A stretch of DNA of 40,372 nt from Planctomycetaceae bacterium (GTDB taxonomy: Bacteria; Planctomycetota; Planctomycetia; Planctomycetales; Planctomycetaceae). Below the pieces are notes generated by a model, which had not been told where the DNA came from, searched no databases, and worked only from the letters and a program-made list of their open reading frames with translations. Each line of letters starts with the position of its first letter. The first letter of the stretch is position 1. This document shows positions 17,696 to 27,433 of this stretch, in pieces. Location of the stretch: contig PBOJ01000002.1 of the NCBI GenBank assembly GCA_002724315.1, positions 76,890-117,261 on the forward strand, read 5' to 3'. A program made the translations under genes and the position numbers.

Positions 17696-18898
17696 TCAGA
17701 AGCTGATACCGGCTCGACCAATGAACCCGTCGGCGATGTCGAACCCCGGAGTTGGTCCGCCGAAACGGGCTTCACGACCAAAAACCCAGCCAGCCTCGAT
17801 GAAACTCGAGTACTGCAACGCCTCGGACCGGAATCCCATCATCAGGCGATAGTCCTCGAACTCGACCTGATCACGAAGTGGAGCTCCACCATGGGTTCGC
17901 TGGACCGTCATGTCATAGGATTCAACGTGGTACTCGGCCTTGGTGTACATCCAACTCGAGTTTCCACCGTAGTTGCCCAGGAAAACGCTGATCCGCGACT
18001 GAGGAAACATCAACTGCCATTCCCAGATCGCATCAGGCTTGAAGATCACTCCCGCATAGGGGATCACCCGGTCCTTGACCCGGTCCCAGTAGCCGGCTCC
18101 CAGGGCGATCGTCATGCCGGGGTACTTGTAGTAGATCACCCCACGGCCATCAAACTGCCAACTGTCCGAGTCAACACCGTTGTCGAAGTCGGTGGCCATC
18201 GACGGCGTGAAGGCCAGTTGGGCGCTGTAACCGCCCTGGTTGATCGTGGCCAGTTCCAGATCCCAGCCGATCCGGTAGACACGGGCGGGCAATCCGTTGC
18301 CAGAGGTCGGCAGGGGTGTCGCCGGTGGATCCGCATCGACTCCCGGATCACTTGGACCATCCCACCACCGGCTATCGGCGATCTGTGTGAAGCTGAAGAT
18401 CCAGCCGGGCATGAACAGTCCCGAGAATTCGAGTTCCACGTCGAGTTCGGTCACGCCAAATTGTCCCAGCCGCCCCTCGGTGCTTTCCCTGGGAAGAAAC
18501 CCGCCTTCAACCCGTCCGGTCCAGGCATTCAGACGATACGGCTGCAGACTGGCATGGGCCCCAAAGGTCATTCCACCGGGCACCTGACCCGGTGTGGGCT
18601 GTGCCGCCCACGGTGCCGCCTGGACACCGGGTGCCGGGACAATCCCCATCGGGTTTCCAGTCTGCATCACTGGCATGGCCATCCACGTCGTCGGTGGTGT
18701 GGCCGCGGGATACCCCGTCACCGGGGTTGGATCGTAGGTTGGAGCATAAACCGGTGCGTATGTCGGTGCGGTCGGGACAGCTGCCGCTGGTGACTGACCT
18801 CGGATCACCGTATCGATCAGCAGGCCCGGCTCGGACGCCGAGACCACTGCGGGAATGAGCAGACACAACGAGACAAGAATCTTGACGGGCGCAGTCAC
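17696..18898 (-). CDS. Outer-membrane beta-barrel protein (planctomycete type)
   Basis: A 400-residue exported protein starting at GTG 18898 after an AGGTG site. The signal peptide is MTAPVKILVSLCLLIPAVVSA with likely cleavage after VSA. Residues about 30-110 form a Pro/Ala/Tyr-rich linker (PTYAPVYAPTYDPTP). The rest consists of alternating strands such as YRIGWDLELATI and VIYYKYPGMTIALGAGYW, and the chain ends GRAGISF. A terminal Phe is the usual signal for barrel assembly. The late segment (IWEWQLMFPQSRISVFLG, then FIEAGWVFGR) resembles the DUF6268 group of planctomycete barrels, which I cannot confirm. Pore or structural role is inferred. A candidate promoter lies about 54-81 bp upstream, and the glmU-like gene is 48 bp downstream. 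Confidence 0.75.
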   Translation of the reverse strand: MTAPVKILVSLCLLIPAVVSASEPGLLIDTVIRGQSPAAAVPTAPTYAPVYAPTYDPTPVTGYPAATPPTTWMAMPVMQTGNPMGIVPAPGVQAAPWAAQPTPGQVPGGMTFGAHASLQPYRLNAWTGRVEGGFLPRESTEGRLGQFGVTELDVELEFSGLFMPGWIFSFTQIADSRWWDGPSDPGVDADPPATPLPTSGNGLPARVYRIGWDLELATINQGGYSAQLAFTPSMATDFDNGVDSDSWQFDGRGVIYYKYPGMTIALGAGYWDRVKDRVIPYAGVIFKPDAIWEWQLMFPQSRISVFLGNYGGNSSWMYTKAEYHVESYDMTVQRTHGGAPLRDQVEFEDYRLMMGFRSEALQYSSFIEAGWVFGREARFGGPTPGFDIADGFIGRAGISF

Positions 18899-18951
18899 AG
18901 TCGCACCTGTGGAACGCGGGAGTGGAGTGGGAGAGAGGGCAGCGAGTGCGA

Positions 18952-18979
18952 ATTGTCTTTATGTCGCCAATTGCGTCAA
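18952..18979 (-). promoter_or_regulatory. Candidate promoter for the barrel gene
   Basis: Reading on the minus strand, TTGACG (18979-18974) and GACAAT (18957-18952) are separated by 16 bp. The -35 matches five of six consensus bases and the -10 four of six. The leader to GTG 18898 would be about 47 nt. On the plus strand of the same gap, TAGAAT at 19081-19086 is a -10-like hexamer for gpsA with no good -35. Confidence 0.42.
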
Positions 18980-19149
18980 CACCAGATTTGCCCCATTCCC
19001 CCCAGTCCCCTTTTCAACGCCACTCAACACACCACACCCCGCTCTCCGGGCCCTCTCTTCTGTTGCACCCCCCCTTGGTCTAGAATGCCGTCGTCTGAGA
19101 TCATCACCGGTGCGGACAGCCGGATTGGGAAGGAATTGGGCAACAGGCA

Positions 19150-20145
19150 ATGTCGAGCCGAATCACGGTCATCGGTGGAGGAGCGATGGGGACCGCCTGC
19201 GCGATCGTCCTCGCCGAAAAGCCGGAACAACGCGTCAGCCTCTGGGCCCGCAACGCCGACCACGCCTCGGAAATGGTCAAAACCCGTGAAAACAAGCGGC
19301 TGCTGCCGGGAATCACGATTCCGGATTCGGTCGAGGTCACGTCAGACATCGGTGCAGCCGTTGCCGACAGCGACCTGCTGGTGATGGCGGTTCCCACCGC
19401 TTTCCTCCGCAACTGCCTCTCCGAGATTTCCGTCCGCCTGACCGACGACCGACCGGTCGTGAGCGTGATCAAAGGGATCGAGAACGAAACGTTCCAGCGG
19501 CCCAGTGAGATCATCGGCGAGGTCCTGGGCAGCCGGGCGGTGGTGTCGTTGAGCGGACCGAGCCATGCCGAAGAAATCACTCGCAGGTTGCCGGCCAGCG
19601 TGGTGGCAGCCAGCGGAGATCTCGCCCTGGCTCGTCGCGTGCAGCAGACCTTCACCACCGACCGCTTCCGCGTCTACACCAACGTCGACATCATCGGTGT
19701 CGAACTGGCCGCGGCGCTGAAAAACGTGATCGCCATCGCCGCCGGCATCTGCGATGGGTTGGGGTATGGAGACAACGCCAAAAGCGCCCTGATGACCCGT
19801 GGCCTGGTGGAAATGACCCGTTTCGGCACATCGCTGGGAGCCGAAGCACAGACCTTCACCGGCCTGGCCGGAATGGGCGACCTGATCACCACCTGTGCCA
19901 GCCCCTACAGCCGCAACCGGAAAGTGGGCGAACGACTGGGAGCCGGAGAAACGCTCGAGGAGATCCTTGAGAGCATGGACGCGGTGGCCGAAGGGGTCTG
20001 GACCACTCGCAGCGTTCACGAATTGGCCGAACAGCGAGGCATCGAAATGCCGATCACCGCCGAGGTGTTCAGCGTACTGTTCGAAGACAAGCGGGCGGCC
20101 GAAGCGACCAACTCGCTGATGATGCGGCCGCCGCGTGACGAATGA
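19150..20145 (+). CDS. gpsA: NAD(P)-dependent glycerol-3-phosphate dehydrogenase
   Basis: A 331-residue cytoplasmic enzyme reducing dihydroxyacetone phosphate to sn-glycerol 3-phosphate for phospholipids. The Rossmann signature ITVIGGGAMGTACA opens the protein. SLSGPSHAEE lies at the domain border and AALKNVIAIAAGICDG contains the catalytic Lys, followed by GYGDNAKSALMTRG. GLAGMGDLITTCASPYSRNR is the substrate-binding loop. Length and order match GpsA. The ATG at 19150 is in the right place, though its ribosome site is modest. The stop is 3 bp from that of the convergent folP. With PlsY and GlpK this gives three glycerol-3-phosphate enzymes within 16 kb but in different transcription units. 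Confidence 0.97.
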   Translation: MSSRITVIGGGAMGTACAIVLAEKPEQRVSLWARNADHASEMVKTRENKRLLPGITIPDSVEVTSDIGAAVADSDLLVMAVPTAFLRNCLSEISVRLTDDRPVVSVIKGIENETFQRPSEIIGEVLGSRAVVSLSGPSHAEEITRRLPASVVAASGDLALARRVQQTFTTDRFRVYTNVDIIGVELAAALKNVIAIAAGICDGLGYGDNAKSALMTRGLVEMTRFGTSLGAEAQTFTGLAGMGDLITTCASPYSRNRKVGERLGAGETLEEILESMDAVAEGVWTTRSVHELAEQRGIEMPITAEVFSVLFEDKRAAEATNSLMMRPPRDE

Positions 20146-20148
20146 CCA

Positions 20149-21030
20149 TCAACGTCCCTCTCGTCGGGTTGTCTCGTCAACGAACCTCCAGGCCACCAGG
20201 GCGTCGTGAACCGCGGCCACGTCGTGCACCCGGATGATCTCGACCCCCTGTCCGGCCAGGGCCACGGCCACACCGATCGTCCCCGCCGTCCGCTCCTCGA
20301 CAGGACGGCCGAGCAGCTTCGAGAGAAACCGCTTCCGGGAATGACCGATCAACACCGGACGATCGGCCAGATGCAGGCGGTCGATCGAAGAAAGCAGTTG
20401 CAGATTGTGAGTGGCGGTCTTGCCGAAACCGATCCCCGGATCAAAGGCCACCCGCTCGGCCGGCAACCCGGCGGACACCAGGTGGTCAAGCCGGTTCTCG
20501 AGATAACTCGCAACGTCCTCGACCACGTCCTGGTAGACCGGATCATCCTGCATCGTCTGGGGTGTTCCCCGCATGTGCATGCAGACGACCGCCACATCCA
20601 GACCGACACACGTCGCGACCATCTCCGGGTCCGCCTCCAGCCCCGAGACGTCATTGACGACGCTGGCTCCGGCCTCCACCGCAGCCCTCGCCACGTCGGC
20701 TTTCATCGTATCGATCGACACCGGGACCTTCACCTCGGCAGCCACCGCCTCGATCACCGGAATCACCCGCCGCAGTTCTTCGGCCGTTCCGACAGGTTCG
20801 GCGCCCGGTCGAGTCGACTCGCCACCGACATCGATCATCGCGGCTCCCGAATCGACCATCACTCGAGCCCGATCGACGGCCGCTTCAAGCGAGGTGAACT
20901 CACCACCGTCGGAGAAACTGTCGGGAGTGACGTTCAGGATTCCCATCAACCACGGATCACCGCCCAGAACGTGCGTAGTGTCCCCCACACGCCACGTCCG
21001 CCCACGGATTGTCGTATCTGTCTCGTTCAT
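20149..21030 (-). CDS. folP: Dihydropteroate synthase
   Basis: A 293-residue folate-pathway enzyme that joins p-aminobenzoate to hydroxymethyl-dihydropterin pyrophosphate. Clear signatures: GILNVTPDSFSDGG near residue 30 (loop 1), DVGGESTRPGA (loop 2), VSIDTMKADVA, DPGIGFGKT and LIGHSRKRFL, and a final HDVAAVHDALVAW. All substrate-binding positions look intact. Its ATG overlaps the stop of the upstream membrane-protein gene by 4 bp (ATGA), so translation is probably coupled, although the two functions are unrelated. It converges on gpsA with only 3 bp between the stops. The short N-terminal extension before the barrel (about 25 residues) is within the family's range. Confidence 0.96.
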   Translation of the reverse strand: MNETDTTIRGRTWRVGDTTHVLGGDPWLMGILNVTPDSFSDGGEFTSLEAAVDRARVMVDSGAAMIDVGGESTRPGAEPVGTAEELRRVIPVIEAVAAEVKVPVSIDTMKADVARAAVEAGASVVNDVSGLEADPEMVATCVGLDVAVVCMHMRGTPQTMQDDPVYQDVVEDVASYLENRLDHLVSAGLPAERVAFDPGIGFGKTATHNLQLLSSIDRLHLADRPVLIGHSRKRFLSKLLGRPVEERTAGTIGVAVALAGQGVEIIRVHDVAAVHDALVAWRFVDETTRREGR

Positions 21031-22958
21031 CGCCGAACCTCTCTCAACCGTCCGGTCTGGGCCTCGAAGACGAAGACCCGGCGTTGGGGAAACGTTCCCA
21101 GCACCTTCGACAAAGGCACCACCTTCGGCACGTATCGTCCCACCAGCACCGCCGCATCGAGCGTCGGTTCGTTGACGACAAAGTCGATATGCCGATCAGC
21201 CGGATCGGGATCGACCAGCACCAGCGCGCGATCTTCCTTCACCCGCTGCCGGACCAGGCTGCGAAACTCCTCGTGCTTCTTGCGAGCAAACCCGACCTCA
21301 CCGACGGCCAACCCGATTCGCGACGGAGACCAGACCGGTTCAAACGACTGGTAGGACGTTACTGGCGAAACCAGCAATAGCCCCGACCACGCCAACGCCA
21401 GCCCCGGGCGGCCAACACGCCTCGCCACCTGCCACAACCCCACTGTCACACCGGCCACCAGCAGGCACCAGAACGGGCCACTCTCGAACACGTAATGCCA
21501 GTTCATGATCCCCGCGTACCAGTATGGAACGTGAGCCAGGTGCAGTGAGACGATGGCCAGCACGATCGGCAGCCAACGCCGTCCGGGCAACGGCAACGCC
21601 CCGAACAGGAAGCCGACCAACAGCACCACAGAGGTCATCAACAGTGTGACCAGTCCCACGGTCCACTTGCCCGACTCGATCACGCGACTGACCACGTTGC
21701 GAACCGCCAGTTCGCCATCGAGGTTCTCGGCCCACCGGTCGTAGTGTTCGAGAACTCGCTCGCGCGATGCGGCGTCCATTTCGGCAATCCGCTGTTCCCC
21801 ATGGACGACATTGTCAAACCCGAAGATGTGACGGGGCGTGTGCTTGTCGGTGAAAACCCGGTACGGCGTCGTCGCCCAGTCGCCGGTCAACTGGTGGTTG
21901 TACCATCCCATCACGGCCATCCCGAGGAGCACCGGCACTCCGACACAGGCCACGTGTCTGCGGCGACGGTCGGCAGAAATGTCATCGCCACCGCGGATCC
22001 ACCACCACGCCAGCCAGCAACCAAACGGCAACCCCATCGCGGCGGCGGTCAACGGACGACAGAGCATCGCCAGGGTCAGGCCGAAACCGGCAACCAGGCC
22101 GAAAACAGCTGTCCCGGACCGCTGCATTCTCAGGAACCCATAAACGAACACCGACAACCCGGCCAGGGCCGGATGGTGAGACAGCAGCAGATTGCTGAAC
22201 AGGGCCATGCCCGGAGCCGCGGCTGTCAGCAATCCGGCCAGCAGGCCGACCCCGTTGCCTGCCAGTTCACGCCCCACGCCCAGGATCGCGACAGCCGTGA
22301 TCAGGCCCGCCAGGAAGTGCCCCCATGTCGGTTTTCCCCAAGCGACAAACGGGGCCATCCACGCCCCGACACCGGGGAAATACCGGCTGGCAAACACACC
22401 CTCGTCGTTCAATACGTGCATCTGGTCGAACAACCGGGCGGCCGAGGCGTGTGAGGCGTTGACCCACTGGCCCTCGGCGAAAGTGCGAGCCTGGAACAGG
22501 TAGCTGTACTCATCGTGAAAAGCCGGCGGCAGGCTGCCGAATTCCGCGGCACCGGGTCCGGCAACCGGGTACGACGCAACGTACAGGCTCGCCGTCAGGG
22601 AGGTCGCTCCAACCAGCAACACCGAAATGGCCACTCCCATTCCACCGCGGCCAGCCGGTGCCGTCCACCAGGCGGCCAGGCGACCGGTCCGCCTGCCAGT
22701 GGCCATCAACCTTTCGAATCGCCACGGAGCCAGCAACAGCCCCAACGCCAGCCACAAGAGGTAGGGTGCCGTGTCGATGTTGATTCCGACCAGAACGGCT
22801 TCGACGCCGTCGCCGGCAGCGTCCCGCCATCGTTCGAGTTCGACAGGCACCACGAACGCCAGGCCGGCGGCCCAGGCGGCCAACCATGCCGCCCACGGTT
22901 TCCACGCGGGGCCTTCGGTCGAACGACCCGACGAAACGGGCTTCGTGGAATCGCTCAT
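21027..22958 (-). CDS. Polytopic membrane protein, GT-C glycosyltransferase-like
   Basis: A 643-residue protein from ATG 22958 (a TTG one codon before is also open). About 12 hydrophobic segments are followed by a soluble C-terminal domain of about 120 residues (from FARKKHEEFRSLVRQ). The first outer loop carries an acidic pair in FHDEYSYLFQARTFAEGQW, the position where GT-C enzymes such as PMT and ArnT keep catalytic Asp/Glu, and ASRYFPGVGAWMAPF follows. Such enzymes use lipid-linked sugars on the periplasmic side. The exact reaction is unknown; a glycosyltransferase role is inferred from shape and motif only. It is the first gene of a two-gene unit with folP and diverges from the GDP-mannose dehydratase gene. 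Confidence 0.75.
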   Translation of the reverse strand: MSDSTKPVSSGRSTEGPAWKPWAAWLAAWAAGLAFVVPVELERWRDAAGDGVEAVLVGINIDTAPYLLWLALGLLLAPWRFERLMATGRRTGRLAAWWTAPAGRGGMGVAISVLLVGATSLTASLYVASYPVAGPGAAEFGSLPPAFHDEYSYLFQARTFAEGQWVNASHASAARLFDQMHVLNDEGVFASRYFPGVGAWMAPFVAWGKPTWGHFLAGLITAVAILGVGRELAGNGVGLLAGLLTAAAPGMALFSNLLLSHHPALAGLSVFVYGFLRMQRSGTAVFGLVAGFGLTLAMLCRPLTAAAMGLPFGCWLAWWWIRGGDDISADRRRRHVACVGVPVLLGMAVMGWYNHQLTGDWATTPYRVFTDKHTPRHIFGFDNVVHGEQRIAEMDAASRERVLEHYDRWAENLDGELAVRNVVSRVIESGKWTVGLVTLLMTSVVLLVGFLFGALPLPGRRWLPIVLAIVSLHLAHVPYWYAGIMNWHYVFESGPFWCLLVAGVTVGLWQVARRVGRPGLALAWSGLLLVSPVTSYQSFEPVWSPSRIGLAVGEVGFARKKHEEFRSLVRQRVKEDRALVLVDPDPADRHIDFVVNEPTLDAAVLVGRYVPKVVPLSKVLGTFPQRRVFVFEAQTGRLREVRR

Positions 22959-23079
22959 CAACAGCCCATCAGCGAGTCATGCGAGAGTCCGACCGGCCAC
23001 CGAGACGCCTTCGGAGCATCGCTTGACGCTCTCGCTCGCTGCCATTCATACTCGATTTCTCAACCACGGTGGCCACCTC

Positions 23080-23107
23080 ATCCCAACTGGACCATCTTAG
23101 CTGGGAT
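23080..23107 (+). promoter_or_regulatory. Inverted repeat upstream of the GDP-mannose dehydratase gene
   Basis: ATCCCA (23080-23085) and TGGGAT (23102-23107) are inverted, and CT/AG extends the arms inward with one mismatch. A perfect 10-bp palindrome, GGTGGCCACC, lies just before it at 23068-23077. The repeat ends 27 bp before the GTG start, in the 176-bp divergent region. It could be an operator or a leader hairpin. Confidence 0.4.
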
Positions 23108-23134
23108 CGGTCGGCCGACGAAACAGGAGTCATC

Positions 23135-24121
23135 GTGAATCGCGTCGCCCTGGTCACCGGACTCTCAGGGCAGGATGGGTCATACCTGGCCGAATTCCTG
23201 CTCGAACGCGACTACGACGTCCATGGGCTGGTCCCCTACGGGCGGCGCGAACTGTGTGACCCTCGCTGCCAGTTGCACTATGGCGACCTGACCGATGCCT
23301 CGCGGATCGCGGCGGTCTTCAATGACGTGTCGCCCGACGAGGTCTACAACCTGGGTGCCCAGAGCCACGTGCGGGTCTCGTTTGACCTGCCGGTCCACAC
23401 CGCCGATGTCACCGGAGTGGGTGCACTGCGGGTGCTCGAGGCGATGCGACAGCACCGTGATGCCAGCGGCCGTTCTCCTCGCTTCTACCAGGCGTCCTCA
23501 AGCGAGATGTTCGGGAATGCCGTCTCTCCGCAGGACGAATCGACCCCGTTCCATCCACTGAGCCCTTACGCGTGTGCTAAGGTCTTCGCCTATTGGCAAA
23601 CGGTCAATTACCGCGACGCCTACGAGTTGTTCGCATCCAACGGGATCCTGTTCAACCACGAATCACCACGCCGCGGCGAACATTTCGTGACTCGCAAGAT
23701 CACCCGCGCCGCTGCTCGAATCAAGCTGGGGCTCCAGGACCGGCTCGCACTTGGAAACCTCGAAGCTCGCCGCGACTGGGGTTTTGCCGGCGACTACGTC
23801 GAGGCAATGTGGCTGATGCTCCAACACGACGAAGCCGACGACTTCGTCATTGCCACCGGCCAGACCCATTCGGTCAGGGACTTCCTCGAAGAGGTCTTCG
23901 GACACCTCGACCTGGACTACAATGACTTTGTCGAGATCGACCCACAGTTCTTCAGACCGATCGAGGTCGATGCCCTGAGAGGAAATTCCGAGAAAGCTCG
24001 GCGGATCCTGGGATGGGAGCCGCGGGTGAGTTTCTCTGAACTCGCCAGGTTGATGACCGAACACGACCTCGAAGAGGCGCGAGCTGAAGCTCAAGGCCTG
24101 ACCAGCGAGACACCCAACTAG
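23135..24121 (+). CDS. gmd: GDP-mannose 4,6-dehydratase
   Basis: A 328-residue extended-SDR enzyme that converts GDP-D-mannose to GDP-4-keto-6-deoxymannose, the precursor of GDP-fucose, rhamnose or perosamine. The GTG at 23135 is chosen because CAGGAG lies 5 nt upstream and the Rossmann start [20 protein letters not shown] follows at once. The family-specific [22 protein letters not shown] and the catalytic [12 protein letters not shown] (Tyr-x-x-x-Lys) are present, then [35 protein letters not shown] and [13 protein letters not shown] complete the signature. The partner epimerase/reductase is not in the window, though the SDR 41 bp downstream might act on a related sugar. Involvement in surface polysaccharide is inferred. 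Confidence 0.95.
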   Translation: MNRVALVTGLSGQDGSYLAEFLLERDYDVHGLVPYGRRELCDPRCQLHYGDLTDASRIAAVFNDVSPDEVYNLGAQSHVRVSFDLPVHTADVTGVGALRVLEAMRQHRDASGRSPRFYQASSSEMFGNAVSPQDESTPFHPLSPYACAKVFAYWQTVNYRDAYELFASNGILFNHESPRRGEHFVTRKITRAAARIKLGLQDRLALGNLEARRDWGFAGDYVEAMWLMLQHDEADDFVIATGQTHSVRDFLEEVFGHLDLDYNDFVEIDPQFFRPIEVDALRGNSEKARRILGWEPRVSFSELARLMTEHDLEEARAEAQGLTSETPN

Positions 24122-24162
24122 AGTCCCCACCTGCCCCCTCCTTCCTTTTGAGCCCCCACCAC

Positions 24163-24993
24163 ATGTCAGCAGCACCTCTCGCCGGACAAACCGCATGGAT
24201 CACCGGCTCGTCAAGAGGGCTCGGCAGGGTGATGGCCGAGGAACTGGTTCGCCTGGGGGCCAACGTGGCCGTCCACGGCACCCGACAGGACAGCCCCAAG
24301 ACATTCGGCGAGGGCGAGTCGATGGAGCAGGTGGCTGCCGACGTGGCCGAATCGGGTCCGGGCGACACGATGGCCTGCTGGTGTGACGTCACTGACGAAC
24401 AGGAAGTGCAACGGGCAGCGAACGAGGTCCGAGACCGTTTCGGGCAAATTGACATCCTGGTCTGCTGTGCAGGAGGTGACATCGGTGCCGCCGGCACCGC
24501 GGTCGGCAAAGGAGGACGTCCCGAAAACGACGACTGCCTGAACATTTCCCTTGCCGACTACCAGAGCGTGATGGATCGAAACCTGCTGGGCAGCATCCTT
24601 TGCTGCCGCGAGGTGGCGCCGGGGATGATCCAGCGGCATACCGGCCGAATCATCACCATCGGCAGCATCGCTGGCTGTTCGGGTCGCACCTACGGAGCCA
24701 TTTACTCGGTCGCCAAGGCCGGCCTGCACGAATACACCCGTTGCCTGGCCGACCAGCTTCGCCAGCACAACATCCCGGTCAACTGTGTCGCGCCCGGTGG
24801 CACCGTGACCGAACGGTTCCTGAGGATCAACCCCATCGACGACGAGATGATGGTACAACAGGGGACCCTGGAGCGTTATGGACGTCCCGACGAGGTAGCC
24901 GGTGTCGTCGGATTCCTCTGCACCGACGCATCGGCATTCATCAGCGGGCAGGTCTTGCGGGTCGACGGTGGCGGACAGACATTCCCCTGTTGA
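24163..24993 (+). CDS. Short-chain dehydrogenase/reductase
   Basis: A 276-residue classical SDR. The ATG at 24163 is used; a TTG five codons upstream is possible, and neither has a clear ribosome site. TGSSRGLG near residue 14 is the cofactor loop (TGxxxGxG), CCAGG stands at the usual NNAG position, and catalytic Ser is in GSIAG with Tyr and Lys in YSVAK. The ending SGQVLRVDGGGQTFPC is typical of the class. A stretch around residues 110-130 (AVGKGGRPENDDCLN) is an insertion compared with many FabG-like members. The substrate is unknown. It follows gmd by 41 bp and precedes a small membrane protein gene, so an operon is possible. Confidence 0.87.
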   Translation: MSAAPLAGQTAWITGSSRGLGRVMAEELVRLGANVAVHGTRQDSPKTFGEGESMEQVAADVAESGPGDTMACWCDVTDEQEVQRAANEVRDRFGQIDILVCCAGGDIGAAGTAVGKGGRPENDDCLNISLADYQSVMDRNLLGSILCCREVAPGMIQRHTGRIITIGSIAGCSGRTYGAIYSVAKAGLHEYTRCLADQLRQHNIPVNCVAPGGTVTERFLRINPIDDEMMVQQGTLERYGRPDEVAGVVGFLCTDASAFISGQVLRVDGGGQTFPC

Positions 24994-25045
24994 TCATGGC
25001 GGACCCGCTGTTGACGCAACGGCCGGATCATCGGATCCTCCTGTC

Positions 25046-27365
<2,320 letters not shown>

Positions 27366-27416
27366 TCGGGACGGACGGCCAATGGCCATTCCGGAAACTC
27401 CCGACCCGAGACAGTG

Positions 27417-27433
27417 ACGGTTTATGGAACCGT
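27417..27433. terminator. Short hairpin at the ligA / DUF1549 convergent ends
   Basis: ACGGTT (27417-27422) and AACCGT (27428-27433) can form a 6-bp stem with a 5-nt loop. It overlaps the stop of the minus-strand gene and lies 52 bp past ligA. There is no T-tract, so the call is tentative. Confidence 0.25.

Noticed and set aside
17669..17704. AGCTTCT / AGAAGCT inverted repeat around the barrel-gene stop
   Set aside because: Seven bases with a 22-nt loop and one arm inside the coding end. Too weak to call as a terminator.
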